64,000 nucleotides of DNA from assembly GCA_024399065.1 (NCBI GenBank), contig JAKSIB010000006.1:62001-126000 (forward strand). Direction: 5' to 3'. Below are positions 61,040 to 64,000 of the stretch, one piece after another; position 1 is the stretch's first letter, and every line of letters begins with the position of its first letter. The position numbers and the translations under genes are program-made. The DNA comes from Fibrobacter sp. Lineage in GTDB: Bacteria > Fibrobacterota > Fibrobacteria > Fibrobacterales > Fibrobacteraceae. Under the pieces are notes generated by a model that worked only from the letters and a program-made list of their open reading frames with translations, did not search any database and was not told the origin of the DNA.

Positions 61040-62041
61040 ATGCTTAAAGTTGTAAAAGTTATTGGCAAGATTTTAGTCATTCTTTCTTTGATAGCCTTGA
61101 TCGTTCTTGGCATTACCACATTGCAGAAGTTCGCTACCGAACCTCGAGACGCTTATTTGCAGGGCCAGATGGAAGCCCGCCGCGTTCTTGTCGCTGGTAA
61201 GGTGCCAGGTCGTGTGGAAAGTTTGTTCTTCCATGAAGGTGACATGGTGACAAAGGGCGCAATCGTAGCCGTCATCAGCAGCCCTGAAATCGAAGCAAAG
61301 AAGATGCAGGCTCAGGGTGCTCTTGGTGCTGCTCGCGCACAGGCTAACAAGGCTAAGAATGGTGCTCGCTCCGAAGACGTTACCGCATTGAAGGCTATGG
61401 CCGACCGTGCCCAGGAAGCCGCAAACCTTGCAAAGAATACCTACGACCGTGTACAGAAACTTTATAACGAAGGCGTGCTCCCGTTGCAGAAGCGCGACGA
61501 AGCAGAAACTCAGATGAGAGCTTCCCAGTCCGCTGCAGACGCTGCCCGCGCTCAGTACGATCAGTCTCTCGCAGGTGCTCGTTCCGAAGACAAGGCTGCT
61601 GCCGCAGCTCTCGTGATGCAGGCCCGCGGTGCTAATGCCGAAGTGGATGCTTACCTCGAAGAAACCAAGATTCGTGCTCCTATTGCAGGCGAAGTCTCCG
61701 TCAAGCTTGTTGAAGAAGGCGAAGTGGTTGGCTCCGGCATGCCCGTTGTCGCAATTACCGACCTTGATGATTCCTGGGCAGTCTTCCACCTCCGTGAAGA
61801 TTTGCTGAAGAATGTTTCCAAGGGCAAGGCCTTCAACATGTTCATTCCGGCCTTGGACAAGCATGTGGATATGGAAGTGACCTACATTGCTTCCGTGGGT
61901 GATTATGCAACCTGGCGTAGCTCCAAGGAAAGTGGCGGTTTCGATCTCAAGTCTTTTGAAGTTCGCCTCCGTCCGAAGGAAAAAGTTGAAAACCTCCGCC
62001 CTGGTATGAGCGTTCTCTTCCCGGTTGATCAGATTAAGTAA
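61040..62041 (+). CDS. HlyD-family periplasmic adaptor
   Basis: 333 residues: one N-terminal membrane helix (ILVILSLIALIVLGITTL), lipoyl half VPGRVESLFFHEGDMVTKGAIVAVI, a coiled coil of about 110 residues, then KIRAPIAGEVSVKLVEEGEVVGSGMPVVAI and a beta-barrel part. This is the YbhG/EmrA-type adaptor. It follows the TolC gene by 11 bases with AGGAG before ATG 61040. It links the ABC-2 permeases to TolC. Substrates of such pumps include drugs, lipids and siderophore-like molecules. Confidence 0.92.
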   Translation: MLKVVKVIGKILVILSLIALIVLGITTLQKFATEPRDAYLQGQMEARRVLVAGKVPGRVESLFFHEGDMVTKGAIVAVISSPEIEAKKMQAQGALGAARAQANKAKNGARSEDVTALKAMADRAQEAANLAKNTYDRVQKLYNEGVLPLQKRDEAETQMRASQSAADAARAQYDQSLAGARSEDKAAAAALVMQARGANAEVDAYLEETKIRAPIAGEVSVKLVEEGEVVGSGMPVVAITDLDDSWAVFHLREDLLKNVSKGKAFNMFIPALDKHVDMEVTYIASVGDYATWRSSKESGGFDLKSFEVRLRPKEKVENLRPGMSVLFPVDQIK

Positions 62042-62066
62042 TCCTTAAAAGTATTTTGGTGAGCTT

Positions 62067-63254
62067 GTGCTAAAGAATTTTCTTAAAACTGTTCGCCTGC
62101 TTTATCTCAACCACAATCTCGTATTGTGGCTGGTGTTGCTTGTTCTGCCCGTTGGTGTTTCTGTATTCATGCTGGATGTTTTCTCTGCTGAAATTGTTCA
62201 GCATGTTCCTGTAGGAATTGTTAAGCAGGATCGCTCCCAACTGGCTGATGAATTCGAACAAGGTTTGAGGGCCAGCCCCGTTATTGACGTGGCTATGGTT
62301 TGCGCAGACCTTGGCGAATGTGAACATGCAATCATTCGTGGTGATTTGCAGGCTTTTATTGTGTTGCCTTATGATATGGAGCAAAAGGCTCTCCGTTTGG
62401 AAACGCCTGTTGTTCCCATTTATTCTAGCGGCCAGAACTATCTGACAAATACTTTCGCTACAAAGGAAATCCGTTCGGTCTTTTCGACCATTGGAGCTAA
62501 TTTGTTCACAAAGTCCATGGATGATCCTGTAAGTGTACAGATTAAATCTGTGGGTAATGCAGAAAGCAATTACCAGGGTTTCCTAGGGATGGGTCTCGTA
62601 ACGTCCGTATTCCATTTAGCTGCAATTCTTGGTGCTGCATATCTCATGAGCTACCCGCTTCGTGAACGTCGCCTGAGAAAGTTTCTGGCTGCAGCGAAGG
62701 GATCCCGCACGGTACTTTGCCTCGCAACCATTCTTCCCATGATTGTGATTCTGTGGCTTTCCATGGTGGGAACCTACGCCTACACTCATCGATTCCTTGC
62801 CCCTATGACTCTTGATGAATTCATTGTGGTGTCTGCTTCCCAGCTCATTATGATTATTGCTTGTGTTGGCGCAGGAACGGCTTTTGTTGGTGTTACCGGA
62901 AGTATGCGTATTTCGACTAGCGTGTCTGGCGTTATCGCCGGCCCTGCCTTCGCTTTTGCCGGTCAGACCTTCCCGTTGATGGCCATGCCTTTGGCTGTCC
63001 GTTGTTTTGCATTCATCCTTCCGTTGACACATCTTCTCAAGGTTCAGGCATCTATGCTTCTTGGCCCCATTGGCAAGGCCCACGCCTGGGAATCCATCGT
63101 GATTCTTTTGGGAATGGCTTTGTTCTGGCAGTTGCTGGGAAACTTCTCCATGTTTGCCCGCTGGAAGTATGCCGTCAAGAGAGAAAAACGCTTGTCTCGC
63201 GAGGCTGCCGCAGAAAAAAGCAAATCCGCAGTAGAGGAGGTCGAAAATGTTTGA
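62067..63254 (+). CDS. ABC-2 type transporter permease
   Basis: A GTG start. One membrane helix at about 17-38, a periplasmic domain (about 40-180, VPVGIVKQDRSQLADEFEQG), then five to six helices (FLGMGLVTSVFHLAAILGAA, LATILPMIVILWLSMVG and on). This is the YhhJ/YbhR-like ABC-2 layout. It pairs with a second permease that starts 8 bases inside its 3' end. No ATP-binding protein is encoded in the visible part of the operon. Confidence 0.88.
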   Translation: MLKNFLKTVRLLYLNHNLVLWLVLLVLPVGVSVFMLDVFSAEIVQHVPVGIVKQDRSQLADEFEQGLRASPVIDVAMVCADLGECEHAIIRGDLQAFIVLPYDMEQKALRLETPVVPIYSSGQNYLTNTFATKEIRSVFSTIGANLFTKSMDDPVSVQIKSVGNAESNYQGFLGMGLVTSVFHLAAILGAAYLMSYPLRERRLRKFLAAAKGSRTVLCLATILPMIVILWLSMVGTYAYTHRFLAPMTLDEFIVVSASQLIMIIACVGAGTAFVGVTGSMRISTSVSGVIAGPAFAFAGQTFPLMAMPLAVRCFAFILPLTHLLKVQASMLLGPIGKAHAWESIVILLGMALFWQLLGNFSMFARWKYAVKREKRLSREAAAEKSKSAVEEVENV

Positions 63255-64000
63255 TCTTTTCAAGCGCTTGCTGAAAGTTGCCTTCACGGAATGGAAACTG
63301 TTCTATACGGATCCTGCAGCAGTTTTGCTGCTGGTGGTTGCCGGCGTTATTTACGCCTTCTACTATCCTACGCCGTACATGAACCAGACGGTTTCGGAAG
63401 TGCCTGTCGCAGTGGTGGACCTTGACCATACGGTAATGTCTCGTGAACTGACGCAGATGTCGGAATCCGCCCAGCAGATTCGTGTCCGTTACGTATTCTC
63501 CGATGTTCGTGAAGCGGAAGAAGCCTTGGCCCGTGAAGAAATTTACGGCTTTATGGTGATTCCTGCGGATATGGAAAAAGATTTGCGTAATGGCAACAGC
63601 GTGAATGTGAACGTATTTACCCATGGCGCCTACGTAATGCTTCATGGTAATATCGGCACGGCTTTCACTACCTGCGCATTGACGGTGGGAGCCACAACTA
63701 AGGTGAAACGAATTGCCTTGGGTAAGAAGGTTCCCGCAGCAAAGGCGATGGCTATGCGCGATCCGGTGCCAATCAGTATCCAGACCATGTACAACAGCAC
63801 AGGAAGTTATTCCAACTATGTTGTGCCTAGTGTTTTGGTGTTGATTCTCCAGCAGACCTTGGTTATTGGCATTTGCGTTTTGGGTGGTCCCCGCGGCCAC
63901 CGCCGTTTCCGCGGCAAGTTCCAGAATAGTCCTGTAGAAAACGAACGTATGCATTACCGCTACTTCGGTCGCTCTCTCGCATATTTCGCTCATTACTGCA
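63247..64000 (+). CDS. ABC-2 type transporter permease, cut by window end
   Basis: ATG 63247 with GGAGG upstream overlaps the previous gene. MFDLFKRLLKVAFTEWKLFY leads to a membrane helix (AVLLLVVAGVIYAFYYPTPY), then a periplasmic domain (VPVAVVDLDHTVMSRELTQM) and a second helix (VVPSVLVLILQQTLVIGICVLGG). It is a paralogue of the preceding permease and should form a heterodimer with it. About 250 residues are visible; the C-terminal helices lie beyond the window. Confidence 0.85.
   Translation, partial: MFDLFKRLLKVAFTEWKLFYTDPAAVLLLVVAGVIYAFYYPTPYMNQTVSEVPVAVVDLDHTVMSRELTQMSESAQQIRVRYVFSDVREAEEALAREEIYGFMVIPADMEKDLRNGNSVNVNVFTHGAYVMLHGNIGTAFTTCALTVGATTKVKRIALGKKVPAAKAMAMRDPVPISIQTMYNSTGSYSNYVVPSVLVLILQQTLVIGICVLGGPRGHRRFRGKFQNSPVENERMHYRYFGRSLAYFAHYC

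Overview
The window looks like a chromosome segment of a Fibrobacter-like bacterium (phylum Fibrobacterota). The signs are a TIGR02147-type regulator overlapping a lipoprotein gene (a pairing I associate with Fibrobacter), a secreted GH8 cellulase ending in a type-A-like C-terminal sorting domain, CotH, lamin-tail and VTC/DUF4956 envelope proteins, many lipoproteins, Gram-negative export genes (TolC/HlyD), and strongly codon-biased highly expressed genes. No rRNA, tRNA, CRISPR array or intact insertion sequence was seen.

Layout. (1) 1-15.9 kb, minus strand: surface-glycan genes in three units separated by visible terminators. CotH lipoprotein and TagD-like cytidylyltransferase come first. Then flippase, DegT aminotransferase, ATP-grasp, SDR and GT2. 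Then HisC-like aminotransferase, IspD/TarI-like cytidylyltransferase, RpiB, SMP-30, LicD, aminotransferase, two glycosyltransferases and a secreted endo/exonuclease-fold protein. RpiB, TarI/IspD and LicD together suggest a CDP-pentitol (ribitol-like) phosphate decoration. (2) 15.9-27.6 kb: outer-membrane protein, SppA with an N-terminal barrel-like domain, CNNM/CBS protein, acyltransferase, GH8 cellulase, polysaccharide deacetylase, sugar MFS transporter, patatin. (3) 27.6-30.1 kb: small accessory region with a truncated lipoprotein gene, a duplicated patatin 3' end, small ORFs and a GNAT toxin-antitoxin-like pair. (4) 30.3-33.5 kb: ileS, of the eukaryal/type 2 kind.

(5) 33.5-39.5 kb: a defence-like island. 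A HigB/HigA-type pair with its own promoter and operator, and a YefM/ParE-type pair, flank a three-gene minus-strand operon: TPR + HExxH protein, MazG/dCTPase-like pyrophosphohydrolase, and a nuclease-like + DUF2075 helicase. Its leader contains mutually exclusive hairpins. This is the best candidate for an undescribed system.

(6) 39.5-50.6 kb: cysteine-rich U32-like protein, FIST-GGDEF protein, TIGR02147 regulator and lipoprotein, alpha/beta hydrolase, two tail-to-tail HD-GYP proteins, SGNH esterase, metallo-beta-lactamase-fold lipoprotein. (7) 50.8-52.9 kb: BatA/BatB. (8) 53.2-58.9 kb: DUF4956, HlyD-like adaptor, TolC-like protein, VTC (polyphosphate polymerase-like) and lamin-tail lipoprotein, a possible trans-envelope system. 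(9) 59-64 kb: TolC, HlyD and two ABC-2 permeases, the last cut by the window edge, behind a promoter region with helically phased repeats.
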